Source: Stenomitos frigidus ULC18
GTDB taxonomy: Bacteria > Cyanobacteriota > Cyanobacteriia > Leptolyngbyales > Leptolyngbyaceae
Assembly: GCF_003003795.1 (NCBI RefSeq)
Contig: NZ_PVWK01000083.1
Location: forward strand, 62,001-126,000
Direction of reading: 5' to 3'
Length of the DNA: 64,000 nucleotides
This document shows, piece by piece, positions 18,437 to 27,332 of the stretch. Position 1 is the first letter of the stretch; every line of letters starts with the position of its first letter. Below the pieces are notes generated by a model that saw only the letters and a program-made list of their open reading frames with translations, made no database searches and had not been told where the DNA came from. The translations under genes were made by a program, and so were the position numbers.

Positions 18437-18958
18437 ATGGGACTTTTCGATGCAGTCTTGAGTGCTGTCAGCAACCCTGGTCAGCAGGCAAGCCCAGGTC
18501 AGCTTGGCGCCATCCTGAGTACCGTTCAGCAACTCAGCAGCAATCATGGCATTGATGCAGGCACGACACAGACGCTGGTGTCGGTGGTTGGTGGCTACGT
18601 GCAATCGGCCTTACAGCAGCAGCAGTCTGCCGCTGGCACCGAACAGGTGCAATCAACGGTGAACCAATACAGCGGCACAGGAGCCAACCCCCAAGCAGTC
18701 GAAGCGGTACTTGGTCCAGCGATGCAGCAGCAAGTCGTACAGGATCTGATTCAACGGACAGGGCTTGACCCACAGACGGTTGAATCGCTCCTGCCAACGC
18801 TGGTGCCACTGGCGCTAAATTTCCTCCAAAGTGGTCAACATACTGGAAACCCGCAAGCCGGTAATCCAGTGTTGACTGCGTTTCTAGATGGCAACCACGA
18901 TGGCAGTCTTGATCTAGGCGACGCGCTGAATATGGCAGGTCAATTCTTTGGTCGTTAG
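18437..18958 (+). CDS. DUF937/YidB-like protein with an EF-hand-like loop
   Basis: The ATG at 18437 (173 residues) is preferred because an AAAAAAGGAAT ribosome-binding site precedes it and MGLFDAVLSAVSNPG is the family start. The protein is Gln-rich and has DUF937 features (LIQRTGLDPQTVESLLPTLV). Near the C-terminus the segment DGNHDGSLDLGDAL reads like a calcium-binding loop. The biological role is not known. Confidence 0.8.
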   Translation: MGLFDAVLSAVSNPGQQASPGQLGAILSTVQQLSSNHGIDAGTTQTLVSVVGGYVQSALQQQQSAAGTEQVQSTVNQYSGTGANPQAVEAVLGPAMQQQVVQDLIQRTGLDPQTVESLLPTLVPLALNFLQSGQHTGNPQAGNPVLTAFLDGNHDGSLDLGDALNMAGQFFGR

Positions 18959-19106
18959 AGCAAAGCGGTCAGCAGTCAGTGTTCAGCGGTCAGCTTTACA
19001 TTCAAGTATCGTGGATTTACGTACTGCTGCTTTTCCGTTCTGATAGTAAATGCTTTATCTTCTGAAAATTGCTTCTACTTCCAGGCTGATAGCTGACCGC
19101 TGATCG
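18959..19106. repeat. Inverted STRR-type repeats between convergent genes
   Basis: The gap between the DUF937 gene and metF starts with AGCGGTCAGCAGTCAG-type heptamers and ends with the complementary GCTGATAGCTGACCGCTGA. The whole segment could therefore fold into a long imperfect hairpin between the two convergent genes. Confidence 0.6.
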
Positions 19107-20039
19107 CTACTTTTTCAACGGTGCAATACCGGCTCGATCGAGAATCTGCGGAATCAAATCTTCGCGCTTGACTGCCATCATATGCACGCCCTGACACAGT
19201 TGGCGGGCTTGCTGCACCTGCTCGGCTGCGATCGCCACCCCTTCTTGCAGTGGATCAGAGGTGCGTGCCAGTCGATCGATGAGATGGTCAGGGATCTGCA
19301 CACCAGGTACACAGCGGTTGATAAACTGTGCATTTTTCGCCGACTTCAGCAAGAAAATGCCAGCCAGGATGGGCTTATTGCAGCCAACAGCAAGCTGTGT
19401 CATGAACTTTTCAAGGCGATCGAAGTCCGAAATCAACTGGCTTTGAAAAAACTGCGCACCGGCTGCCAGCTTACGCTCAAAGCGACTTTGTAGACCAGAC
19501 CAACTCCCACATTGAGGATCGATCGCAGCGCCTACAAAGAGTTCCGTTGCGCCATCGGTGAGTGGTTTGTCGTTAAGGTCAAACCCGGCATTGAGCTTGT
19601 GGATCAGTTTCAGTAGACGCACCGATTCCAGCTCAAACACCGCTTTTGCCTGAGGGTGGTCGCCCGCTTTGATCGGATCGCCCGTGAGTGCCAACACATT
19701 ACGAATGCCTAGTGCCTGTGCGCCCATCAGGTCTGCTTGCAAGCCAATGGCATTGCGATCGCGACAGGCGACCTGCCAAATCGGCTCAATGCCCTCTCGC
19801 AACAGAAGCGCCGATGCCGCCAGAGAAGACATCCGCAGCACTGCCCGACTACCATCCGTAATATTGACGCTATGCACCCGTCCCTTGAGCAACCGTGCCA
19901 TCTCAATCATGTGAGCGGGATTGCCCCCTTTCGGTGGCATCACTTCCGCAGTAATGAGGAAGTCGCCCTGTTGAGCGGCAGCGCGGAAGGTGGATGTCGG
20001 AGGTCGAGTGTCGGGTGCGCAGGGGACGGTATCAGACAT
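19107..20039 (-). CDS. metF: Methylenetetrahydrofolate reductase family protein
   Basis: The start at 20039 gives 310 residues beginning MSDTVPCAPDTRPPTSTFR; the longer frame adds nine residues. The MetF-type TIM barrel shows TAEVMPPKGGNPAHMIEMA, VNITDGSRAVLRMS, a PIWQVACRDRN strand and NVLALTGDP, as in flavin-dependent 5,10-methylenetetrahydrofolate reductases. The enzyme supplies methyl-THF for methionine synthesis. The Glu near the N-terminus (AEVMPPKG) corresponds to the catalytic region. It is downstream of trpS on the same strand, separated by about 80 bp. Confidence 0.88.
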   Translation of the reverse strand: MSDTVPCAPDTRPPTSTFRAAAQQGDFLITAEVMPPKGGNPAHMIEMARLLKGRVHSVNITDGSRAVLRMSSLAASALLLREGIEPIWQVACRDRNAIGLQADLMGAQALGIRNVLALTGDPIKAGDHPQAKAVFELESVRLLKLIHKLNAGFDLNDKPLTDGATELFVGAAIDPQCGSWSGLQSRFERKLAAGAQFFQSQLISDFDRLEKFMTQLAVGCNKPILAGIFLLKSAKNAQFINRCVPGVQIPDHLIDRLARTSDPLQEGVAIAAEQVQQARQLCQGVHMMAVKREDLIPQILDRAGIAPLKK

Positions 20040-20121
20040 GTGAAACAGACAGAGAATAAGACGCATGAGACGTTGCGCCCATACAAATTAGTATAGGTGT
20101 CTCCGAGGGACTCTATCCTTC

Positions 20122-21135
20122 CTACACGAGGACACGTGAGTAGCCAAGGGCATCTTTGACACGCAACAGCGTTGCATTCGCGATCGCCCCAGCTTTTTCG
20201 CGTCCATCGCGCAAGACCAGATCCAGGTAGCCTGTTTCAGCCATGATCTCCTGGTACTTCGCCTGAATCGGTTTCAGATGGGCGATTGTCGTTTCCGTCA
20301 GCAAAGGTTTGAACTGTCCCCAACCCATCTCGCGACACTCGGCTGCAACGGCTTCTTTGGTTTGACCAGAGAGCAGCATATACAAGGTTAGTAGGTTGTT
20401 GCACTCTGGGCGATCGGGGTCATCAAACACCAGACCTCGGGTGGGGTCAGTTTTGCAGCGCTTGATTTTGTTCTGAATCACATCCGGTGAATCGAGTAAG
20501 TTAATGCGGCTCAGTTCCGACGGATCGGACTTGGACATTTTCTTGGTGCCATCCGTCAAGCTCATCACCCGCGCGCCTTCCGCTCGAATCAGCGGGTCAG
20601 GCTTTTTGAGGACGGGGCGATCGGGCTTGGCAAACTTGTGATTAAACGTATCCACCAAGTCGCGAGTCAATTCTAAGTGCTGCTTCTGGTCTTCACCCAC
20701 AGGTACTTTGTCCGCGTCGTAGAGCAGAATATCGGCTGCCATGAGCACGGGATAGTCCAGCAGCCCCACGCTGACATTTTCGCCCTGCTTCACGGCTTTC
20801 TCCTTGTACTGAGTCATGTCCGTCAGCCAGTTGAGGGGCGTGATGCAGTTAAGCAACCAGGCAAGTTCGCTGTGCGCCGAAATGTGAGACTGCACAAAGA
20901 TGGTCGAGTCGTTGAGGTCGATGCCACAGGCAAGATAGAGTGCGGCAATCGTATAGGTATCCTGCGTCAGCGTTGCCGGATTGTGGGGCACTGTAATGGC
21001 GTGCAGATCTACCACACAGAAAAAATTGTCGTACTGATGCTGCCCTTCGACCCAGTTACGAATGGCACCCAGATAATTGCCCAGATGAAGATTGCCGGTC
21101 GGTTGAACCCCAGAAAGAACCCGTTGCTTCGCCAT
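20122..21135 (-). CDS. trpS: Tryptophanyl-tRNA synthetase
   Basis: This 337-residue class I synthetase charges tRNA-Trp. The N-terminus MAKQRVLSGVQPTGNLHLGN carries the HIGH-like motif (TGNLHLGNY), and the KMSKS loop is intact (GTKKMSKSDPS). The segments DLHAITVPHN and DYPVLMAADILLYDAD are typical of TrpS. The length is normal. It is divergent from a 99-residue unknown gene. Confidence 0.96.
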   Translation of the reverse strand: MAKQRVLSGVQPTGNLHLGNYLGAIRNWVEGQHQYDNFFCVVDLHAITVPHNPATLTQDTYTIAALYLACGIDLNDSTIFVQSHISAHSELAWLLNCITPLNWLTDMTQYKEKAVKQGENVSVGLLDYPVLMAADILLYDADKVPVGEDQKQHLELTRDLVDTFNHKFAKPDRPVLKKPDPLIRAEGARVMSLTDGTKKMSKSDPSELSRINLLDSPDVIQNKIKRCKTDPTRGLVFDDPDRPECNNLLTLYMLLSGQTKEAVAAECREMGWGQFKPLLTETTIAHLKPIQAKYQEIMAETGYLDLVLRDGREKAGAIANATLLRVKDALGYSRVLV

Positions 21136-21291
21136 TTTTTACAGAATGATCATCAAAAAGAGAATCTACCCACAAGGAGACGTGCTGCTGTGGGGCTGAT
21201 TGTACCGTAGTTAGAGTTACAGTAAAGGAATGTAAACGCCTGAACGCGTCTTCCTTAACGTTTTAGGTAAAACGACAGTACGTCTTTAATT

Positions 21292-21591
21292 ATGACCCAC
21301 TCTCTGACACCAAATCAGATTGCGCAATTGCAGGACTGCTTCTCACTGGCGCAAAATCCTATGCAGCAGGACGCTGCTCGTCAAGCGATGACACAACTCT
21401 TGGGAGCCTTGGAACTTAATGCCACTCCAGCAGAAGTCATCGACGCACTCTGGAACGAACTTTTGACGGCGCGACGTTCTACCGCCTTTTGGGAGCAGAT
21501 TAGTGATGCCGAAAAGCAAATGGGCGATCGCCTCACGCAAGACAACATCCGTTTACAGCAAAACTACCTGCGTCTGATGCAAGAGCAATAG
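21292..21591 (+). CDS. Hypothetical protein, cyanobacterial conserved type
   Basis: This 99-residue soluble, helical protein is not recognised beyond a cyanobacterial look. It is Gln- and Leu-rich, with no cysteine cluster or membrane segment (TPAEVIDALWNELLTARRST is a typical stretch). It is a lone gene divergent from trpS, and GCTGACGG-type repeats follow it. Confidence 0.65.
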   Translation: MTHSLTPNQIAQLQDCFSLAQNPMQQDAARQAMTQLLGALELNATPAEVIDALWNELLTARRSTAFWEQISDAEKQMGDRLTQDNIRLQQNYLRLMQEQ

Positions 21592-21672
21592 GTAGGGAGG
21601 TGGCGATCAGCGATCAGCTTTTGGGGTGAGCATTGATCGCTGACGGCTGACAGTTGATCGCTAAGACTGCTT

Positions 21673-21966
21673 TTAACACGACGCTACCAATGGAGGCACA
21701 GACCTAACTAGCAGCGTAATGTTTTGTCGTCCAACGACCTGAACCACTTCACCAACGGCAAGCGTGACGTTTTGCTCACACTGAGCCGGCCACCAGGAAC
21801 CTTGAAAATGAACGCGTCCTCGTGTGCGAGGCGCGATCGTATCCGATACAATTGCACGTCCCCGATAGCTGGGATCAGAGTTGCGTAAGAAGTTGGTTGT
21901 AACGCGCTCTATATGCTCATCAAACACGAACGAATTAAAAGCCTTGATCGGATTAAACGTCATCAT
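21673..21966 (-). CDS. NfeD-like OB-fold protein
   Basis: This 97-residue protein has the beta-rich pattern of the soluble NfeD C-terminal domain (YRGRAIVSDTIAPRTRGRVH, FQGSWWPAQCE, LAVGEVVQVVGRQNITLLV). It lacks membrane segments. Free-standing NfeD domains are common next to membrane proteases or stomatins, but no such partner is adjacent here. It is located 64 bp downstream of the LuxR-type regulator on the same strand. Confidence 0.75.
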   Translation of the reverse strand: MMTFNPIKAFNSFVFDEHIERVTTNFLRNSDPSYRGRAIVSDTIAPRTRGRVHFQGSWWPAQCEQNVTLAVGEVVQVVGRQNITLLVRSVPPLVASC

Positions 21967-22029
21967 TGTAGTTTCTCCTTTGGCTAAAGTTTGCTGTGCT
22001 TGGGCTTACGTTATCTAGCAATGAGCCGT

Positions 22030-22617
22030 TTACGCTCCAGCTTTATCCTCCAAATCGATCACCATCCGCTGTTTGAGGCGAATATCTTTGAGGTGGGTCT
22101 TGACTGTATTGACAGTAATGTAGAGCTCGATCGCAATCTGCTGATAGGTCAAGCCAGCCCGACGCAATAGCCATACTTCTGTTTGGCGCTGAGACAGGTC
22201 GTAGAGGAGAGCTTCAGCGAGTGCCCGGTTTTGCGACGCTTGCCAGCGATTTTCTAGCAACACTGCCAGGTAAGGATGTTGGGGCTCGTCAAGCGTGAGC
22301 CATCGCACCCGAATGCGATAAACATTCGATCGATCAATAGCAATCTCCGACTCCATCACAACAGGCTGATTGGCATAAATGTCGCGGCTTTCGATGAGTG
22401 CCTTACAGGCTTGCCAGATGGCTTCAGGGACGCGAGGAACGGCGGTTTTGCCCTGATTTAGCTGTTGACAGATGCGGTACGCATAATAGTTGTGATAGAT
22501 CCACTCGCCGCGATCGGAGAGAATCAAAATGCCGTCAGTCAGACCTTCAAGAACACCCTGCAGCAGGAGGTCATTGGCTTGAGCGAAAGGTTGCGGTTGT
22601 TCCAGTTGATTCAGCAT
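22030..22617 (-). CDS. LuxR-family transcriptional regulator with PAS-like N-terminus
   Basis: This 195-residue protein has an N-terminal PAS-like part (ILSDRGEWIYHNYYAYRICQ). The C-terminal helix-turn-helix of the LuxR/GerE type (LSQRQTEVWLLRRAGLTYQQ, then TVNTVKTHLKDI) is clear. It lacks a receiver domain, so it is probably controlled by a small ligand or protein contact. It is divergent from the response regulator at 23.0 kb, with a 370-bp shared upstream region. Confidence 0.85.
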   Translation of the reverse strand: MLNQLEQPQPFAQANDLLLQGVLEGLTDGILILSDRGEWIYHNYYAYRICQQLNQGKTAVPRVPEAIWQACKALIESRDIYANQPVVMESEIAIDRSNVYRIRVRWLTLDEPQHPYLAVLLENRWQASQNRALAEALLYDLSQRQTEVWLLRRAGLTYQQIAIELYITVNTVKTHLKDIRLKQRMVIDLEDKAGA

Positions 22618-22990
22618 AGTTCTCAGGGGCTAGAGAATAGTAGAAAGCTTGTTCAAGCTGGTAACTGGGTAAATAGTGCTGCCTCAGCGACCAGAACCGT
22701 TCCAAGAATTAAATGCACCTGTAAATTTGGGATTATGTAGGAACAGGGCATTGTCGTGTTCCTACTGAAAGACTCACCCAAACATCACTCTCAAGCTTGA
22801 CAAGCAACCGTATTTGTTCCGGATTCATTGAAGTTTGGGTGAATTACTTGAAATTGTATAAAAATGCTTACAGCGTTACACTATCCCTCTCTGCAAAGTT
22901 CATTGCCGACAGTAGCTGGTAAGCATTGCAGTTTTGTGCAACCAAATTCGTGCCGACGACTTGCCTTCGTATGTAGTTTTCGGCAAGTAT

Positions 22991-23086
22991 GGAGGTATAT
23001 TTATGCAATTGCCCTGTCCGTTTCATGCTGCCGACAATGGGTCAGAACATTCCAGAATCAACCAAACTCAGCATTCTAGTCGTTGA
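22991..23086 (+). promoter_or_regulatory. Shine-Dalgarno and 27-residue leader ORF overlapping the response regulator start
   Basis: A perfect GGAGG (22991-22995) sits seven bases before an ATG at 23003. That ATG opens a 28-codon ORF ending at TGA 23084-23086, in a different frame from the response regulator. The regulator's likely start (23037, or 23025) lies inside this leader and has no good ribosome-binding site of its own. Translational coupling through the leader is therefore possible. Confidence 0.45.
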
Positions 23087-23723
23087 TGATCATGAGATTG
23101 TTCTGGGTGGAACCATTGATTTGCTCAAGCAGCAATATCCACAGGCAGACATTTTGACCGCTCAGACAGTCGCCAGCGCGTTGAGTCAGGTAAAGCTACA
23201 GACGCCTGACTTAGTTGTGCTTGACCTTTCTCTGCCCGAAACGAGCGGCAGCAGTGCGCAGGCTGAGTCGGGTGTGCAGCTGCTTAAAACGTTGATGCAA
23301 AATTACCCAACGCTCAATTTGACCGTCCAAAGTACGCATGTCAGAGCCCTGGTACGCATCAGACCCGAAATCGATCGCCACAAAGCAGGGTTTACCGTCG
23401 CTGATAAAAGCCTCTCTAGCAAAGACATGCTAACGCGTGTAGACTGGGCGCTGAAAGGCATTACCCACACGAAAGACATCCGACGAGGACGCACGCTAGA
23501 GGTGAAGCCAGATTGGATTACTGTCCTCAAGCTAGCGTTTCATGAAGGTCTGCAAGATCGATCGATCGCTAAACGGATGCAAGTCTCTGAACGCACCGTG
23601 CGTCACTACTGGACGAAGATTCAGGACGTGCTGGAAGTCTACCCCGATGAAGACAAGCAAGACGGCAAAAACATCCGCATTCAAACCGAGATTCGTGCCA
23701 GAGAAGAAGGGCTGATTGATTGA
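23037..23723 (+). CDS. NarL/LuxR-type response regulator
   Basis: I place the start at the ATG at 23037 (228 residues); ATGs at 23025 and 22989 are in frame alternatives. The receiver domain begins LSILVVDDHEIVLGG, and the phospho-acceptor Asp lies in LVVLDLSLPETSGS. The C-terminal helix-turn-helix reads LQDRSIAKRMQVSERTVRHY. The tail after it is longer than usual and charged. The next gene downstream encodes a CHASE2 histidine kinase on the same strand, so the two form a likely two-component pair. Confidence 0.88.
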   Translation: MGQNIPESTKLSILVVDDHEIVLGGTIDLLKQQYPQADILTAQTVASALSQVKLQTPDLVVLDLSLPETSGSSAQAESGVQLLKTLMQNYPTLNLTVQSTHVRALVRIRPEIDRHKAGFTVADKSLSSKDMLTRVDWALKGITHTKDIRRGRTLEVKPDWITVLKLAFHEGLQDRSIAKRMQVSERTVRHYWTKIQDVLEVYPDEDKQDGKNIRIQTEIRAREEGLID

Positions 23724-23812
23724 TGAGGTTTTTAGTTGTTAGTTTTTAGTAGTTGGTTGCAGAAGAGCAAGCAACTAATCACTAATTACTTTCCAAACCG
23801 GAGTAAGAGACG

Positions 23813-25699
23813 GTGCAACGCAAGATCTGGAGCAGCCTGAAAGAAACCGTTTCACTCTGGCGCTGGGCACTGCCAGGGATGGTCGTCATTGGGTTAGTGA
23901 TGGCAGCGCGGTTCACAGGTTCCCTGCAACGGCTAGAATTACTGGCGCTGGATTCCTTCTTGCAGTTGCGTCCTGCTGAAGCAAAAGACGATCGCATTGT
24001 TCTAGTCAGCATTGACGAAGCGGATATGCGGAAAACGGGCTATCCCATCCGCGATCGTGATCTGCTTGATCTGCTAAACACTTTGCAGACCTACAAACCA
24101 GCCGTCATTGGCCTGCATATTCTCCAAAATCAAATTGCCGAAACCAACAAGACTGCCCTGTTCGCGGCCTTGAAACAACCCGAAAGGCTGATTGTGGCGG
24201 AAAAAATATTACCCGCTTCCGATCAGATTCCCCCACCAGGAGGGTTTTCTGCCGCGCAGGTTGGTCTTATCGACATCGTTCCAGATGGTGATAACCATCT
24301 GCGACGCTTACTTCTCGGCGTGTACAATCCCATCGACACTAGCAAATATCGCTTCTCTCTCACCATCCGGCTGGTAGAAACCTATCTAGTCTCTCAAAAC
24401 CAATCGTTTGCTCTCAAAAACGGTACTCGTGACCCTGAAGCGATGCGCTTTGGTGCCACTGAACTGCCTCGCCTGCTGCCAAATTCAGGAGCTTACATTG
24501 GTGCGGATACTAATGGCCCGCAAATGTTGCTCAATTTTCGGAGTGGTCACAGACCCTTTCGAGTACTTTCTTTGAGTGACATTAAAACGGGCAGATTTAA
24601 TCCAATTTGGTTGCGCGATCGCATTGTGATTGTCGGCATCACCGACCCCAAAATTCGACCCATCATTCCAACAGCAGCAAATGACAGCACCAATTCCCTT
24701 GATCTTCAAGCGCATGCTGTGAGTCAGATTATTAGTGCTGTACTGGATGGGCGATCGCTCTTCAATACCTGGGACGATGGTTGGGAATACCTATGGATCA
24801 TGGGTTGGGGCTTAACTGCAATCGTTTTGGGTCGGAGCACACACACTCCTAGAAACAAACTGATTGGTATTGGCATGGCCCAAGTCGGCTTAATTGGTAT
24901 CAGCTATTGGCTACTGGCTGGTGGGTGGTGGATTCCAGTGATACCGGCTTCATTGGTTTGGCTCTTGAATGGCATTGGTTGTGCCGCCTTCTACAAGTAC
25001 GACTGGGTTTTACGCTCCAGGCTAAAAGAAAACCAGCGTGTTATTGAAGAACGTCAAGGCATGATCGAACAAACCTTTGACGTGATTCATAACGGCCCAT
25101 TACAAACGTTGGCGAGCCTTTTAAGACAAATTCGAGATGGCAAACTGTCACAGGAGCAACTGCTCTTGGCACTTGAGAACCTCAACCGTGAGATTCGGGG
25201 CATTGGTGAGCACCTCAAGCAAGAAACGCTGAGTCAAGAAGACAGTCTTTACCTAAGAGACGGGCTTAAGGTAGACCTCAAGCTTCCAATGCATGAGCTG
25301 TTTTTTGAGGTTTATAGCAACACGCTGGAGCGATCGGATTTCCCCCGATTTGAGACCCTTAAAATTGCCTGCTATTTTGAACCCATTGAGCAACGGTTCC
25401 TAAGCGTTGAACACAAACGCAGCCTCTGCCGCTTTCTGGAAGAGGCCCTTTGCAATGTCGGGAAACATGCTGAGGGGTCAACGCACCTCAATGTCACGGG
25501 CACTCAAGCTAAGGATTGGTACTCGTTAGAGGTTAAGGATAATGGTATCGGCATACGTTCGTCCGCTGACGGAGAAGGGACAAAACACGCCCGTAACCTT
25601 GCTGCACGCTTAGGTGGTCGATTCCAACGAGAACCGTCATCCCCTAAGGGCACGCTCTGCAAACTCACTTTTCCTCTGATCAAACCTTGGTTTCGGTAA
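23813..25699 (+). CDS. CHASE2-domain sensor histidine kinase
   Basis: This 628-residue kinase starts at a GTG preceded by GGAGTAAGAG. A membrane segment near residues 18-35 is followed by a periplasmic CHASE2 sensor domain (to about 320, including RIVLVSIDEADMRKTGYPI). A set of membrane helices lies at about 325-400. The kinase core has a phospho-acceptor His in DVIHNGPLQTLASLL and an ATPase domain with an N box (EALCNVGKHAEG) and G1 box (VKDNGIGI). The organisation resembles NarX/DesK-type HisKA_3 kinases. Its partner is most likely the response regulator just upstream. Confidence 0.9.
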   Translation: MQRKIWSSLKETVSLWRWALPGMVVIGLVMAARFTGSLQRLELLALDSFLQLRPAEAKDDRIVLVSIDEADMRKTGYPIRDRDLLDLLNTLQTYKPAVIGLHILQNQIAETNKTALFAALKQPERLIVAEKILPASDQIPPPGGFSAAQVGLIDIVPDGDNHLRRLLLGVYNPIDTSKYRFSLTIRLVETYLVSQNQSFALKNGTRDPEAMRFGATELPRLLPNSGAYIGADTNGPQMLLNFRSGHRPFRVLSLSDIKTGRFNPIWLRDRIVIVGITDPKIRPIIPTAANDSTNSLDLQAHAVSQIISAVLDGRSLFNTWDDGWEYLWIMGWGLTAIVLGRSTHTPRNKLIGIGMAQVGLIGISYWLLAGGWWIPVIPASLVWLLNGIGCAAFYKYDWVLRSRLKENQRVIEERQGMIEQTFDVIHNGPLQTLASLLRQIRDGKLSQEQLLLALENLNREIRGIGEHLKQETLSQEDSLYLRDGLKVDLKLPMHELFFEVYSNTLERSDFPRFETLKIACYFEPIEQRFLSVEHKRSLCRFLEEALCNVGKHAEGSTHLNVTGTQAKDWYSLEVKDNGIGIRSSADGEGTKHARNLAARLGGRFQREPSSPKGTLCKLTFPLIKPWFR

Positions 25700-26209
25700 A
25701 GGGAATGTCGCAGATTGTGTCTATCAAGTTGGCACTTTTATGCAAGCCCTTGAAAAAGGATCTCGCCTAGACTCTAACTATGCGGGGTGATCTAACCGCA
25801 ACCGCTTCTTGTTTCCTGGATCGTCTACAGAGACTTATAAACGTCTCTGTCTCCTACTGATCAAAGGGGGAGACATCTACCAAGACTTATCCGGATAAGG
25901 CTTTTTACATAAGAGTTACATGGATTAGGCACACTAGCTCTAGGTCACTCTCGCACTAAGGGGCTGTCAAGAAATAACGTCATGGTTTTAAGCTTTCAGC
26001 CGTCAGCCGTCACCTGTCAGTTTTTCTCTAATTGCTGAACGCTGAACGCTGATAGCTCAGCCAAAATGTGCCGTTATTTTTTGACAGGTCCTAAGAATCA
26101 GGGCGATCGTCCCTGAAAGGCATTTTTCAACTGTCGTGTTGAGAAGGCACAAATCAGACTGTGCACTCTACCTCAAATAGCTCACTGTATGTAACCCACC
26201 TTTAGAACC
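25700..26209. other. Intergenic region holding a MITE-like element
   Basis: This 510-bp gap follows the CHASE2 kinase. It contains the MITE-like element at 25959-26092 and no supported gene. AGAGACTTATAAACGTCTCT-type local inverted sequence near 25829-25848 may form a hairpin, but it has no T tract. Confidence 0.6.
25959..26092. mobile_element. MITE-like element, copy 1
   Basis: This 134-bp element has terminal inverted repeats of about 20 bp: GGGCTGTCAAGAAATAACG at the left, and CGTTATTTTTTGACAGGTC at the right. The pentamer CTAAG is present at both outer edges, like a target-site duplication. The interior contains CAGCCGTCAG-type and GCTGAACGCTGA repeats and no ORF. A related copy is at 47780-47888. 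Confidence 0.7.
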
Positions 26210-26407
26210 ATGACAAAGCAACGTATCTTTTCCACCCTAGCTCGACGAAGTCACGTTCTGAGCGCTGGGTTGGCTGTCACTGCGATGATTCTGTCGCAGT
26301 ACAATCCGCCTCCGCCAAAAACGCCTCCGGGTCGGCAGACATCGTTTACAACCAGTGCGCAGGACATTGCGAAGGTGCCGCAACTACACGTCTTGTTTGA
26401 GAGTTGA
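26210..26407 (+). CDS. Small putative secreted protein
   Basis: This 65-residue ORF begins MTKQRIFSTLARRSHVLSAG with a hydrophobic stretch (VLSAGLAVTAMILS). That is followed by a Pro-rich segment (YNPPPPKTPPGRQTS), consistent with a signal peptide or single anchor. It is not recognised. A strong terminator hairpin lies 22 bp after the stop, which supports a transcribed unit ending here. Without comparison the reading frame is only moderately supported. Confidence 0.5.
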   Translation: MTKQRIFSTLARRSHVLSAGLAVTAMILSQYNPPPPKTPPGRQTSFTTSAQDIAKVPQLHVLFES

Positions 26408-26428
26408 ACAACGATAACCCTTAAGGGA

Positions 26429-26464
26429 AAAACGCATTGCGCCTTGTCGTGATGCGTTTTTTTA
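26429..26464 (+). terminator. Rho-independent terminator
   Basis: The arms AAAACGCAT (26429-26437) and ATGCGTTTT (26452-26460) pair perfectly around a 14-base loop. More T residues follow on the plus strand. The A run before the stem could allow it to serve the minus-strand TPR gene as well. Confidence 0.8.
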
Positions 26465-26536
26465 TAGAAGCGAGATTCTGACTGCAAAGAGTTTAGAAAC
26501 TGGGTTACTTTTGAAAGTACGCGTTTTGTGTAGATG

Positions 26537-27211
26537 TTAACGCAGACTTTGAAGCACGGTTTTCGATCGCACAATCTGATCCTGACTAAAACCCGCTTCA
26601 TCCAAATAGTTGAGAAAAGCAGCATCGTTATACCGTGGATCAACGCTGAGCGCTTGACGGTATGCCTGATGCGCTAAAGCGGTTTCCCCGTTTCCCCAAT
26701 GCGCGATCGCTAACGCTACAAAGGGGTGTGGATTGTTTGGCTCTAGCTTGGCGGCAGTTTTAGCAGTAGCGATCGCCCAGTTATATTGCTTGATCCGCTC
26801 AAAGGCAAGACTGAGATTATAGGAGGGAATTTCGTTGTCAGGTTGTAGCATCGCTGCCCAACTGTGAGCCGCGATCGCAGCCGTCAGTCTCCCCTCCACA
26901 AGATAGACAATGCCCAGCGCATTGAGGGTTTGAACATTAAAGGGATTCAGTTGCAAGGCTTGAAGGAGCGTGTCGGCAGCAGCGTCGTTCTGTCTAGCTT
27001 TGTGCTGTGTCCAACCCAGTAAGATTTTTCCAGAAAGATTAGTGGGTTCAAGGGCAACCGCTTGCTGAAGAGCCGCGATCGCCTCCGGGTAACGCTCTTG
27101 TTCGCGATAGCTCAAGCCTTGCTGTCGATACGTTTCCGCCGATGTTGCTAACGCAGGTATATCTGATAGCAGAGCACCCAGAATTACCCCTAAAAACAAC
27201 AATCCCTTCAT
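26537..27211 (-). CDS. TPR protein with signal peptide
   Basis: This 224-residue protein has a signal peptide (MKGLLFLGVILGALLSDIPA, cleavage near ALATSA) and is then built of tetratricopeptide repeats. Examples are YREQERYPEAIAALQQAVAL, LGWTQHKARQNDAAADTLLQ and LGIVYLVEGRLTAAIAA. It should be a periplasmic or thylakoid-lumen scaffold. The partner is unknown. The upstream region (27212-27332) carries CTCTCAGC repeats and the second 38-bp hairpin repeat. Confidence 0.85.
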   Translation of the reverse strand: MKGLLFLGVILGALLSDIPALATSAETYRQQGLSYREQERYPEAIAALQQAVALEPTNLSGKILLGWTQHKARQNDAAADTLLQALQLNPFNVQTLNALGIVYLVEGRLTAAIAAHSWAAMLQPDNEIPSYNLSLAFERIKQYNWAIATAKTAAKLEPNNPHPFVALAIAHWGNGETALAHQAYRQALSVDPRYNDAAFLNYLDEAGFSQDQIVRSKTVLQSLR

Positions 27212-27266
27212 CCCTCATCCCTCAGCTTTTAGCGGTCAGCTCTCAGCTCTCAGCCATCAAAATTAA

Positions 27267-27304
27267 CTCAAAACTCTCTAGCGTAGCGGCGCAAAGCGCT
27301 ACTC
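27267..27304. repeat. 38-bp dispersed hairpin repeat, copy 2
   Basis: It reads CTCAAAACTCTCTAGCGTAG then CGGCGCAAAGCGCTACTC, the reverse complement of copy 1 with a few substitutions. It sits between the TPR gene and mutM. Confidence 0.75.
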
Positions 27305-27332
27305 AAAACTCAAAACTTTCATCCTTCATCTT

